Under the pieces are notes generated by a model that saw only the letters and a program-made list of their open reading frames with translations, had not been told where the DNA came from and did not search any database. This document shows, piece by piece, positions 1-5,096 of a stretch of 7,349 bases of DNA; position 1 is the first letter of the stretch; every line of letters starts with the position of its first letter. The stretch covers positions 1-7,349 of the forward strand of contig CALFLJ010000131.1 of the NCBI GenBank assembly GCA_937880335.1, written 5' to 3'. A program made the translations under genes and the position numbers. Origin of the DNA: an uncultured Succinatimonas sp. GTDB lineage: Bacteria > Pseudomonadota > Gammaproteobacteria > Enterobacterales > Succinivibrionaceae.

Positions 1-1
1 C

Positions 2-493
2 TCTCATCTTATCCTACCTGGGGTTGGAACAGCTGGCGCTGTCATGGATGGCGTTTTAAAATTTGGCTTAAAGGATTTTATTTTAAATACCAGAAAGCCT
101 CTTTTAGGTATTTGTTTAGGTATGCAGGTTCTAGCTACAGACTCATCTGAGGTCAAACTTAACTCAGAGGATAAGGTTGTAAAAGCTTTAGGAATTATAG
201 ACTCTCATGTCAAAAAGCTTGAAGCTCATGGTGAACGCTTACCTCATATGGGCTGGAATACTGTAGAGCATAATAATCACCCTTTATTTGAGGGAATTAA
301 AAACAATGCCTATTTCTACTTTGATCATTCATTTGCTATGGAAGTAAATAAAGATTCCATAGGTATTACCGAATATGGTCAAAAATTTACCGCTGCCTGT
401 GCTCACAATAATTTTATGGGAGTTCAATTCCACCCTGAAAAATCATCAGAAGCAGGCGAAAAACTTTTATTAAACTTTATTCATAATTTCTAG
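2..493 (+). CDS. hisH: Imidazole glycerol phosphate synthase, glutamine amidotransferase subunit HisH (5' end outside window)
   Basis: Class I glutamine amidotransferase subunit of IGP synthase: it hydrolyses glutamine and passes ammonia to HisF for imidazole ring closure in cytosolic histidine synthesis. The open frame runs from the window edge (first full codon at position 2), so the ATG at 44 is internal; the preceding residues LILPGVGTAGAV are the conserved oxyanion-strand region of the family. The nucleophile Cys lies in GICLGMQ (codon 113-115), and the catalytic His and Glu in VQFHPEKS (His codon 431-433). 163 codons are visible; HisH is usually near 196-200 residues, so about 35 N-terminal residues are missing. 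The stop codon lies inside the AGGAGAG ribosome-binding site of hisA, which starts 9 bp later, consistent with coupled expression in the his operon. Confidence 0.96.
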   Translation, partial: SHLILPGVGTAGAVMDGVLKFGLKDFILNTRKPLLGICLGMQVLATDSSEVKLNSEDKVVKALGIIDSHVKKLEAHGERLPHMGWNTVEHNNHPLFEGIKNNAYFYFDHSFAMEVNKDSIGITEYGQKFTAACAHNNFMGVQFHPEKSSEAGEKLLLNFIHNF

Positions 494-502
494 GAGAGAG
501 CG

Positions 503-1237
503 GTGATTATTCCTGCACTTGATCTATTAAACGGTCATGTGGTGCGTTTAAAACAAGGCGATTATGCACAACGCACGGACTTTAACGTCGATCCTGTACA
601 AAGAATTAGAGTTGCAGCCCATCAGGGTGCAAAGCTTATTCATATTGTTGATCTGCAGGGTGCTCGTGATCCACTTAGACGTCAGCGAGCTCTTATAAAA
701 CGTATTGTGCAATGCTCACCAATTCCTGTTCAAACAGGCGGTGGAATTCGCAGTGCTTTTGATATAGAAAACCTCTTAAAATCAGGCGTTGAGCGTGTTG
801 TTGTAGGCTCTGTGGCTGTAAAAGATCCGCAAATGGTTAGAAGCTGGTTAAAACGCTTTGGACCTGAGCATTTTACCTTAGCCTTGGATGTACGAATTGA
901 AAACGGCATTCCCTATGTTGCAACTCACGGTTGGCTTAAGACCTCAAATCAAAGCTTAGATAGCGTATTACGACATTATCTGCCATATAAATTAAAACAT
1001 TTATTAGTTACAGATATAAGTCGCGATGGTATGATGCAAGGCTGCAATAACGAACTTTACAAAGAGCTTTACAAAAAATACCCCGATCTTGATGTAATTG
1101 CATCAGGTGGCATTTCATCATTAGATGATATTAAAGCTGTTGCAAAAGCTGGAGCAAAATCTGTTGTTTTAGGCAGATCACTGCTTGAAGGACGTTTTAC
1201 AGTTGAGGAGGCATTAGCATGCTGGCCAAACGCATAA
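503..1237 (+). CDS. hisA: ProFAR isomerase HisA (phosphoribosylformimino-AICAR-P isomerase)
   Basis: Converts ProFAR to PRFAR by an Amadori rearrangement, the fourth step of histidine synthesis, and so feeds the HisH-HisF synthase encoded on either side. The 244-residue protein matches the usual length (about 245) of this (beta/alpha)8-barrel. The acid/base pair falls at the expected positions, Asp7 in MIIPALD and Asp129 in LALDVR. The phosphate-binding loops are visible as QTGGGIRS (about residues 77-84) and ASGGISS near residue 200, and the VLGRSLLEG end is typical. The start is GTG at 503, chosen because AGGAGAG (492-498) sits 4 bp upstream and the protein then begins exactly as the family does. 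The last 19 bp overlap hisF. Confidence 0.97.
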   Translation: MIIPALDLLNGHVVRLKQGDYAQRTDFNVDPVQRIRVAAHQGAKLIHIVDLQGARDPLRRQRALIKRIVQCSPIPVQTGGGIRSAFDIENLLKSGVERVVVGSVAVKDPQMVRSWLKRFGPEHFTLALDVRIENGIPYVATHGWLKTSNQSLDSVLRHYLPYKLKHLLVTDISRDGMMQGCNNELYKELYKKYPDLDVIASGGISSLDDIKAVAKAGAKSVVLGRSLLEGRFTVEEALACWPNA

Positions 1238-1992
1238 TTCCTTGCCTCGATGTACGCGATGGCGTTGTTGTCAAAGGCGTACAGTTCCGTAATCATGAGG
1301 TTATGGGATCAATTATTGATCTTGCAGCACGTTATGCAAAAGAAGGTGCAGATGAATTAGTTTTCTACGATATCACTGCATCCTCTGATGGTCGTCGTGT
1401 TGATAAATCTTGGATTGCAAAAGTTGCTGAGGTTATAAATATTCCATTTGCAGTTGCAGGTGGTATTAAGAGTGTTGAAGATGCACGTACCATCTTAGCC
1501 TATGGTGCTGACAAAATTTCAATTAACTCCCCGGCTTTAGCTGATCCTACTTTAATCTCAAGACTTGCAGATAAATTTGGTGTTCAGTGTGTAGTAGTTG
1601 GTATCGACTCTTACTTTGATAAAGAGAGTGGCGAATACCTAGTTAAACAATACACAGGCGATGTAAATAAGACTGTAACTACCGGAAGACGTACTTTAGA
1701 TTGGGTTATTGAGGCTCAAGAAAGAGGTGCTGGCGAAATCGTGCTTAATATGATGAACCAAGATGGTATGCGTCAAGGTTACGATTTAGTTCAGCTTCAA
1801 AAGGTTCGTGAAATCTGTAATGTACCTTTAATTGCCTCAGGCGGTGCTGGTGCTATGGAACATTTTTATGATGCTTTTGATAAAGCTCATGCAGATGGTG
1901 CCCTTGCAGCCTCTGTCTTCCATAAAGGTGTCATAAACATTTCAGATTTAAAAGATTTCTTAATAAAAAAAGGAGTTTGTATCCGTGATTAG
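1219..1992 (+). CDS. hisF: Imidazole glycerol phosphate synthase, cyclase subunit HisF
   Basis: Cyclase and lyase subunit of IGP synthase: it uses ammonia channelled from HisH to turn PRFAR into imidazole glycerol phosphate and AICAR, linking histidine and purine synthesis. At 257 residues it has the normal length (E. coli type about 258). The catalytic aspartates are at their usual positions, Asp11 in RIIPCLDVRDG and Asp130 in VVVGIDSYF. Phosphate-binding loops AVAGGIKS (about 79-85) and LIASGGAGAMEHF in the second half-barrel are intact. ATG at 1219 has a strong GAGGAGG site (1205-1211) with 7 bp spacing. The gene overlaps hisA by 19 bp and hisI by 8 bp, so translation of the three is probably coupled. 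Confidence 0.98.
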   Translation: MLAKRIIPCLDVRDGVVVKGVQFRNHEVMGSIIDLAARYAKEGADELVFYDITASSDGRRVDKSWIAKVAEVINIPFAVAGGIKSVEDARTILAYGADKISINSPALADPTLISRLADKFGVQCVVVGIDSYFDKESGEYLVKQYTGDVNKTVTTGRRTLDWVIEAQERGAGEIVLNMMNQDGMRQGYDLVQLQKVREICNVPLIASGGAGAMEHFYDAFDKAHADGALAASVFHKGVINISDLKDFLIKKGVCIRD

Positions 1993-2386
1993 ATATTTCC
2001 ATGGTTTTAGTGCCATTGATGATCTTGATTTTGAAAAAGGTGACGGTTTAATTCCGGCAATTATTCAAGATTGCCAAACCGGTCAGGTTTTAATGTTAGG
2101 CTATGTTAACAAAGAGTCTTTACAAAAAACCTTAGATACAGGATTGGTAACTTTCTACTCCCGTACCCGTAAATGCTTATGGACTAAAGGTGAGGAAAGT
2201 GGCAACCACTTACGTATGCGTGCTATTAGTTGCGACTGTGATAAGGATACTTTACTTATTTTAGTTCGCCCAGAAGGCCCTACCTGTCACAAGGGTACTA
2301 CCAGTTGCTTTGATGAGTCCCCACTCTCTGACTCTACCGCTCGTTACTTAGCTCAGATGGAACTCTTAAAATGCAACAGAGTGTAA
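1985..2386 (+). CDS. hisI: Phosphoribosyl-AMP cyclohydrolase HisI (no HisE domain)
   Basis: Zinc enzyme that opens the adenine ring of phosphoribosyl-AMP, giving ProFAR, the substrate of HisA. The metal sites are complete: DCDKD (residues 84-88) with zinc ligand Cys85, then Cys101 in TCHKG and Cys108 in SCF, with the family's 16- and 23-residue spacing. The core SRTRKCLWTKGEESGN is typical. The start is GTG at 1985, with AGGAG (1971-1975) 9 bp upstream; the gene overlaps hisF by 8 bp. The protein ends at 133 residues, a few residues into what is the linker of the roughly 200-residue bifunctional HisIE of enterobacteria. No HisE (PRA-PP pyrophosphohydrolase) domain follows in any frame; the terC gene starts inside the last codons. 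That activity must be encoded elsewhere if the pathway works. Confidence 0.95.
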   Translation: MIRYFHGFSAIDDLDFEKGDGLIPAIIQDCQTGQVLMLGYVNKESLQKTLDTGLVTFYSRTRKCLWTKGEESGNHLRMRAISCDCDKDTLLILVRPEGPTCHKGTTSCFDESPLSDSTARYLAQMELLKCNRV

Positions 2387-3399
2387 ATACACATATCGGC
2401 TTTGAAACCGAGACTATTGTAATATTCGTAGCCTTGGCAATTTTTGCCTTTTTAGTTGATATGTGGGCCCACCGCGGTGATAAGCCAATTTCCTTAACAG
2501 CAGCATCCCTCTGGACTATGTTCTGGATCGGCATTGGTTTATCCTTCGCAGGCTTTCTTGCCTATCACTTTAACAATCAGGTAGCCTCACTTTATATGGC
2601 AGGTTATCTCTTTGAGCTTGCACTCTCTGTTGATAATCTCTTTGTAATGATGGCTATCTTTGCCTGGTTTGGTGTTCAAGATAAATTCTGTCACCGTGTC
2701 CTCTACTGGGGTGTTCTAGGTGCAGTAGTCTTCCGCCTAATCTTTGTTATGATAGGCTCATCGCTCTTTGCTTTAGGCCCTGTAGTAGAACTTATCTTCG
2801 CTATAGTAGTAGGTCTTTCAGGCGTTATGATGCTTAAGAAGAAGGAAAATACTGAAGTATCTGATTTCTCCTCTCATTTAGCGTATCGCGTAGTAAAGCG
2901 ATTCTTCCCTATCTATCCTAAGATGGTAGGTCATGCTTTCTTCTTACATCAAAAGGAAGTTGACGCTGAGCTTGCAAAACCTGAAAACCAGGGAATTGTC
3001 TTAAAGCGTAAAGGCTTATGGTACACAACCCCTCTCTTTTTATGCTTAGCTGTTATTGAGACTACTGATGTACTGTTCGCCTTTGACTCTGTTCCTGCTG
3101 TCATTGCAGTATCTCGTGAGCCTTTAATCGTTTACTCAGCTATGATGTTTGCGGTGATGGGACTGCGTTCTATGTATTTCGTATTAGACGCATTACGTAA
3201 GTACTTAGTACACTTAGAGAAAGCTGTAATTGTCCTGCTCTTCTTTATCGCATTCAAACTTGCCGCAGGTGCTTCAGAACACTTATTTGACTTTGGTATG
3301 CAGATTGATGTCTATATTTCCCTAGGCGTCATTGCTGTAATCTTAGGTATTGGTGTTTTAGCAAGCTTCATCTTCCCTGCAAAGGAAGAAAAGAAATAG
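2371..3399 (+). CDS. TerC/Alx family integral membrane protein (probable metal, Mn2+, efflux)
   Basis: Member of the TerC family that includes E. coli Alx and Bacillus MeeF/MeeY, inner-membrane proteins tied to manganese export and to metal loading of secreted enzymes. Two family motifs with acidic intramembrane residues are clear: ELALSVDN (Glu82, Asp88, Asn89) and ETTDVLFAFDS (Glu230, Asp233, Asp239). I count about nine hydrophobic segments, near residues 14-31, 48-66, 73-100, 108-133, 138-155, 217-248, 254-275, 284-300 and 315-336, with a charged cytoplasmic loop at about 156-215. At 342 residues it is close to Alx (about 320). ATG 2371 overlaps hisI by 16 bp and has only a weak GGA (2359-2361) upstream, suggesting coupling to hisI translation. 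No room exists for the yybP-ykoY manganese riboswitch common upstream of alx homologues. Family is certain; the transported ion here is inferred. Confidence 0.93.
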   Translation: MQQSVNTHIGFETETIVIFVALAIFAFLVDMWAHRGDKPISLTAASLWTMFWIGIGLSFAGFLAYHFNNQVASLYMAGYLFELALSVDNLFVMMAIFAWFGVQDKFCHRVLYWGVLGAVVFRLIFVMIGSSLFALGPVVELIFAIVVGLSGVMMLKKKENTEVSDFSSHLAYRVVKRFFPIYPKMVGHAFFLHQKEVDAELAKPENQGIVLKRKGLWYTTPLFLCLAVIETTDVLFAFDSVPAVIAVSREPLIVYSAMMFAVMGLRSMYFVLDALRKYLVHLEKAVIVLLFFIAFKLAAGASEHLFDFGMQIDVYISLGVIAVILGIGVLASFIFPAKEEKK

Positions 3400-3408
3400 T
3401 TATTCTAG

Positions 3409-3431
3409 AAAGGGGCTTTTGGCCCCTTTTT
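3409..3431 (+). terminator. Rho-independent terminator of the his-terC transcript
   Basis: The hairpin AAAGGGGC-TTTTG-GCCCCTTT starts 9 bp after the terC stop. The five-pair GC stem is 3412-3416 with 3422-3426, extended by three A-T pairs, and a run of five T (3427-3431) follows. It is a textbook intrinsic terminator and marks the end of the hisH-terC unit. Confidence 0.93.
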
Positions 3432-3566
3432 ACAATATACAAATATCCTATTTAGAAATAAACGACATAAGTAAAAAGCTTTTTCTATAAAGATAAATGA
3501 ATAATTTTCAAAAAAGCGTCAACAGTTCTAAATAATCAGATCAAAAACTAGCTAATTTATAAGAAA

Positions 3567-3584
3567 AGCTGGATGCATCCGGCT
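3567..3584. repeat. 18-bp palindrome centred on GGATGCATCC
   Basis: AGCTGG-ATGCAT-CCGGCT is self-complementary over 18 bp, with one T-G pair as the only imperfection. It lies in a local GC-rich patch downstream of the his-terC terminator. No T-run follows on either strand, so a terminator is unlikely. It could be a protein-binding site or a repeat element, or lie inside the decayed coding remnant by chance. Confidence 0.4.
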
Positions 3585-3595
3585 CTTCCAAGTAT

Positions 3596-3619
3596 CCTCC
3601 GCAGAGAGAGACCGCAATT
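3596..3619 (-). repeat. Diverged direct repeat, copy B
   Basis: On the + strand this reads CCTCC, six bases, AGAGAC, three bases, AATT. The same arrangement with a seven-base spacer occurs in the same orientation at 4201-4225; about 19 of 25 positions agree. On the minus strand both carry GTCTCTC followed closely by GGAGG. Function is unknown; they bracket the ORF at 3817-4173. Confidence 0.3.
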
Positions 3620-3637
3620 CATGTTCATTGTGGAATA

Positions 3638-3670
3638 TTATTTCAAATATTCAAGACTGTTTTGAAATAA
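3638..3670. repeat. 10-bp perfect inverted repeat
   Basis: TTATTTCAAA (3638-3647) is the exact reverse complement of TTTGAAATAA (3661-3670), with a 13-bp spacer. The stem is AT-only apart from one G-C pair per arm and lacks a T-run, so it is a weak hairpin of unknown role inside the decayed stretch. Confidence 0.35.
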
Positions 3671-3816
3671 AGATTTGTAGAGCTTCTATTTTATTTCCGT
3701 TGTATGTGTAAATAATTTTATTGAATGTTGTGCATCAATAGATTGTTTTAAAAGAGTTACATCAGTAATCAAAATCATTTACTATGTTTATTTAATTCCT
3801 TTTTTGAAACACCAAA

Positions 3817-4173
3817 TTACCTTAAAGGGTATACAACAAAAACTAAATAATCCGTTATTGTTTTAAAAGATCTTTGAATAATTTTAAAGGATTTATGATC
3901 ATTTGTTTTGGATTTAGCAACCTTAATTTCAAAATTTGAGGTAACTTCTGTTTCGTCAAGATCCCCAACACGGAAGTATTTAAAAAGCAAAAGCCCATCT
4001 TTTCTTCTGGGAATATTTCTAGAATAAAAAGCGTAGGTATCATTAAGAACCACGTTCTTATCCCATTTATCCAAAAGTCCCACCGACCAAGCGTCGACGC
4101 AGTCGTCATCAAACCGTGGGTAAATAACGGTGTATTGAGAATGGAACATGTAAATGCAACCGTACAGGCACAC
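3817..4173 (-). CDS. Hypothetical protein, possibly out of frame with its own 5' end
   Basis: An open frame of 118 codons from GTG 4171-4173; the first ATG is at 4147-4149 (110 residues, beginning MFHSQYTVIYPRFDDD). I recognise no family. The protein is soluble-looking, rich in Asp, Lys and aromatic residues (FDDDCVDAWSVGLLDKWDK), with a basic, Phe-rich C-terminal third. No good ribosome-binding site precedes either start; instead nine consecutive G on this strand (4181-4189) end 7 bases before the GTG. A second minus frame, ATG 4241-4243 to TGA 4109-4111 (44 residues, MKFKFFNSCLSPLEAVLTGG and on), enters the G run out of phase; one more G, or two fewer, would join it to this ORF in a protein of about 140 residues. 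Either a phase-variable gene, a frameshifted pseudogene, or a fortuitous ORF. Confidence 0.45.
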   Translation of the reverse strand: MCLYGCIYMFHSQYTVIYPRFDDDCVDAWSVGLLDKWDKNVVLNDTYAFYSRNIPRRKDGLLLFKYFRVGDLDETEVTSNFEIKVAKSKTNDHKSFKIIQRSFKTITDYLVFVVYPLR

Positions 4174-4180
4174 GGCTACG

Positions 4181-4189
4181 CCCCCCCCC
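4181..4189. repeat. Homopolymer tract: nine C (+), nine G on the coding minus strand
   Basis: Nine consecutive C in a region otherwise AT-rich. On the minus strand it sits between the start of the 44-codon frame (ATG 4243) and the 118-codon ORF (GTG 4173), whose frames would join if the tract length changed by +1 or -2. Runs of this length are prone to slipped-strand change and also to sequencing error, so the exact count matters. Confidence 0.7.
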
Positions 4190-4200
4190 AGTCAGAACGG

Positions 4201-4225
4201 CCTCCAACGGGGAGAGACAGGAATT
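4201..4225 (-). repeat. Diverged direct repeat, copy A
   Basis: Partner of the repeat at 3596-3619, about 605 bp away in the same orientation: CCTCC, seven bases, AGAGAC, three bases, AATT on +. On the minus strand it forms part of the 44-codon frame leading to the G9 tract and holds TTGGAGG, which is not suitably placed before any start codon. Confidence 0.3.
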
Positions 4226-4262
4226 AAAAAACTTAAATTTCATAAGATTTTGTAATATTACA

Positions 4263-4276
4263 GAAAAATATTTTTC
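4263..4276. repeat. 14-bp AT-rich palindrome
   Basis: GAAAAATATTTTTC is a perfect palindrome. About 24 bp further right lies the inverted repeat AAAAATC (4300-4306) / GATTTTT (4311-4317) with an AAAA loop. Both are A-T dominated and could arise by chance; no gene end with a matching terminator role is certain here. Confidence 0.3.
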
Positions 4277-4345
4277 CGAGGTTAGTATGCCTGAATGCTA
4301 AAAATCAAAAGATTTTTTATAGGGCAAATTTCAGGAGCAAAGTGG

Positions 4346-4603
4346 TTAACCTAATAAATAAAAACAGAAGATGAAATTAACGGTTAAAGCCCCGTAGAAG
4401 AGAATACGTTGATACAGCTTAATATCCAGATAAAGTATATTTTCAAAGCTATCTTGTCCGTTTATATTCCCCCTGTACACAGTACAGTCATAAACGCTTC
4501 CCACGGACTTATAAGCGGAAATGTGAACGCTGGTAATGCCTTCTGCGTATAAGAGTTTTATAATAGCGTCGACGTTGTGTGGTAAATTGCATGGTATAAC
4601 CGT
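4346..4603 (-). pseudogene. Coding-like open frame without a start codon, 5'-truncated remnant
   Basis: Between TAA at 4604-4606 and TAA at 4346-4348 the minus strand is open for 85 codons but holds no ATG near its beginning. The translation is protein-like: TVIPCNLPHNVDAIIKLLYA, then EGITSVHISAYKSVGSVYDC, TVYRGNINGQDSFENILYLD and IKLYQRILFYG, before a hydrophobic tail that may be out of frame. I recognise no family. Its opening TVI-P...VDA...LL resembles TVIYP...VDA...LL near the start of the ORF at 3817-4173, so the two may be relatives. The lack of a start and the abrupt stops suggest a truncated gene. Confidence 0.4.
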
Positions 4604-4611
4604 TTAACAAC

Positions 4612-4640
4612 TTGAAACGGACGGAGACGGTTACTATCCT
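4612..4640 (+). promoter_or_regulatory. Possible sigma-70-type promoter for the small gene at 4680
   Basis: TTGAAA (4612-4617) and TATCCT (4635-4640) are separated by 17 bp, 40 bp upstream of ATG 4680. The -35 box matches consensus at 5 of 6 positions, the -10 box at only 4 of 6. AT-rich DNA yields such matches easily. Confidence 0.3.
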
Positions 4641-4679
4641 CTTAGTAAGAGATATAGATTTGATGAGAGGCTTTTTATT

Positions 4680-4985
4680 ATGCTTTTTTTAGTTGGTTTT
4701 ATACTTTTTATTTGCCTTATAGGTTTTATAATTATTAAAACAACCCGAGCCACAGGCCAAACTGCAAATTATTTAGATCCCGATTCCTTTGATAGCTTAT
4801 TTTTTAAACAAGAAAAACCTGTGAATAAAAAGTCAATGCGTAGTAAACGTAAAAAGAAGAAAAGTTCATACACTTACTTTACTTGTGATGATGATCTAGA
4901 AACACTTATACCAGAACCTCATGAATGTCATCCTGATAACTTTTATAATCCTAGCAGTCCTTGGTATATAGATAATGATTCCTAG
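4680..4985 (+). CDS. Small single-span membrane protein, unknown function
   Basis: 101 residues. Residues 2-20 form one strongly hydrophobic helix (LFLVGFILFICLIGFIII) followed by a soluble domain: a linker with acidic and aromatic residues, a very basic cluster KKSMRSKRKKKKSS (about 50-63), then an acidic Cys-containing tail (TCDDDLETLIPEPHECHPDN) ending NPSSPWYIDNDS. The basic cluster would favour the cytoplasmic side, though it does not adjoin the helix. ATG 4680 is supported by GAGAGG (4665-4670) 9 bp upstream. I recognise no family. It converges on traG and shares its terminator region, so it may belong to the same mobile segment. In-frame codons upstream of the ATG also look coding-like (DGDGYYPLSKRYRFDERLF) back to TAA, but hold no usable start. 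Confidence 0.6.
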   Translation: MLFLVGFILFICLIGFIIIKTTRATGQTANYLDPDSFDSLFFKQEKPVNKKSMRSKRKKKKSSYTYFTCDDDLETLIPEPHECHPDNFYNPSSPWYIDNDS

Positions 4986-5050
4986 ATGACCAATATCAAG
5001 GATATTTAGTCCTAATATTGCATTTACAGTTAGTTTATTTGATTGAAGAT

Positions 5051-5096
5051 AAAAAAAAAGAGTAAGCATAACGCCTACTCTTTTTCTTATTATTTT
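5051..5096. terminator. Bidirectional hairpin terminator between the small gene and traG
   Basis: AAAAAGAGTA (5055-5064) pairs perfectly with TACTCTTTTT (5076-5085) around an 11-base loop. For minus-strand transcription the nine A at 5051-5059 become a U run just after the stem, 4 bp below the traG stop codon (5090-5092), a good intrinsic terminator. For + transcription the T-rich stretch after 5081 can serve the gene ending at 4985, about 70 bp upstream. Confidence 0.85.

Larger units (their letters stand above)
3552..3778 (-). pseudogene. Frameshifted and stop-interrupted coding remnant, unknown family
   Basis: Reading leftwards from ATG 3776-3778, one frame gives a plausible 30-residue start (MILITDVTLLKQS and on) and ends at TAG 3686-3688 in the context AAATAAAATAG. 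Adding one A to that run moves to a second frame that reads IEALQIFISKQS, hits TGA at 3651-3653, and then continues IFEIIFHNEHELRSLSAEDT to TAG 3552-3554. The joined product would be about 75 residues with one frameshift and one internal stop. I recognise no family. Composition looks protein-like over the whole stretch, which is why I call it a remnant rather than noise, but this is inference from reading frames alone; chance open frames in AT-rich DNA remain possible. Confidence 0.3.
4109..4243 (-). other. Short open frame entering the G9 tract; candidate 5' part of the ORF at 3817-4173
   Basis: ATG 4241-4243 opens a 44-residue frame that passes through the nine G (three Gly codons) and ends at TGA 4109-4111, overlapping the neighbouring ORF in another frame. 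Its first 21 codons look coding-like (NSCLSPLEAVLT); after the tract it becomes Arg- and His-rich (RSRVPVRLHLH), as expected of an out-of-frame read-through. No ribosome-binding site is evident upstream of the ATG. Confidence 0.3.
3432..4679. other. Gene-poor region with decayed minus-strand coding stretches
   Basis: This 1.25-kb AT-rich stretch lies between the terC terminator and the small + strand gene at 4680. No intact, recognisable gene, tRNA, rRNA, CRISPR array or transposase is visible. The minus strand has three coding-like stretches in different frames, listed separately (4346-4603, 3817-4173, 3552-3778), plus short open pieces such as codons 4282-4350. Two more GC-rich blocks (about 3565-3625 and 4160-4220) stand out from the AT-rich background. 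About 3432-3550 I see only AT-rich sequence with a 12-bp palindrome AAAAAGCTTTTT at 3473-3484. Confidence 0.7.

Noticed and set aside
1069..1296. Minus-strand open frame across the hisA/hisF junction
   Set aside because: It is antisense to two clearly conserved genes with intact active sites.
2300..2370. yybP-ykoY manganese riboswitch before terC
   Set aside because: The sequence before terC is hisI coding DNA with conserved residues; there is no separate leader.
2334..2534. Minus-strand open frame across the hisI/terC junction
   Set aside because: Antisense to two real genes and without a recognisable start signal; it is not a hidden hisE.
2380..2760. A frameshifted HisE domain after hisI
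   Set aside because: None of the three + frames after the hisI stop shows the HisE pattern (such as KVGEEGVE); the DNA is fully used by terC.
3651..3653. TGA recoded as tryptophan or selenocysteine in the minus-strand remnant
   Set aside because: The confirmed genes use TGG for Trp, no selenocysteine insertion element is visible, and the same stretch also needs a frameshift; decay is simpler.
3855..4112. 85-codon minus-strand open frame overlapping the 118-codon ORF
   Set aside because: It runs in another frame across the same DNA, is low-complexity in Leu, Ile and Lys, and has no ribosome-binding site; it is best explained as a shadow.
4473..4487. LexA-like SOS box CTGTACACAGTACAG
   Set aside because: The CTGT and ACAG halves are 7 bases apart instead of 8, and the site lies within a coding-like minus-strand stretch, so a perfect 6-bp inverted repeat by chance is likelier.
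3432..4679. tRNA gene, att repeat or IS terminal repeats marking an insertion
   Set aside because: No cloverleaf, no long matching direct repeats at the flanks and no transposase signature could be seen by eye.
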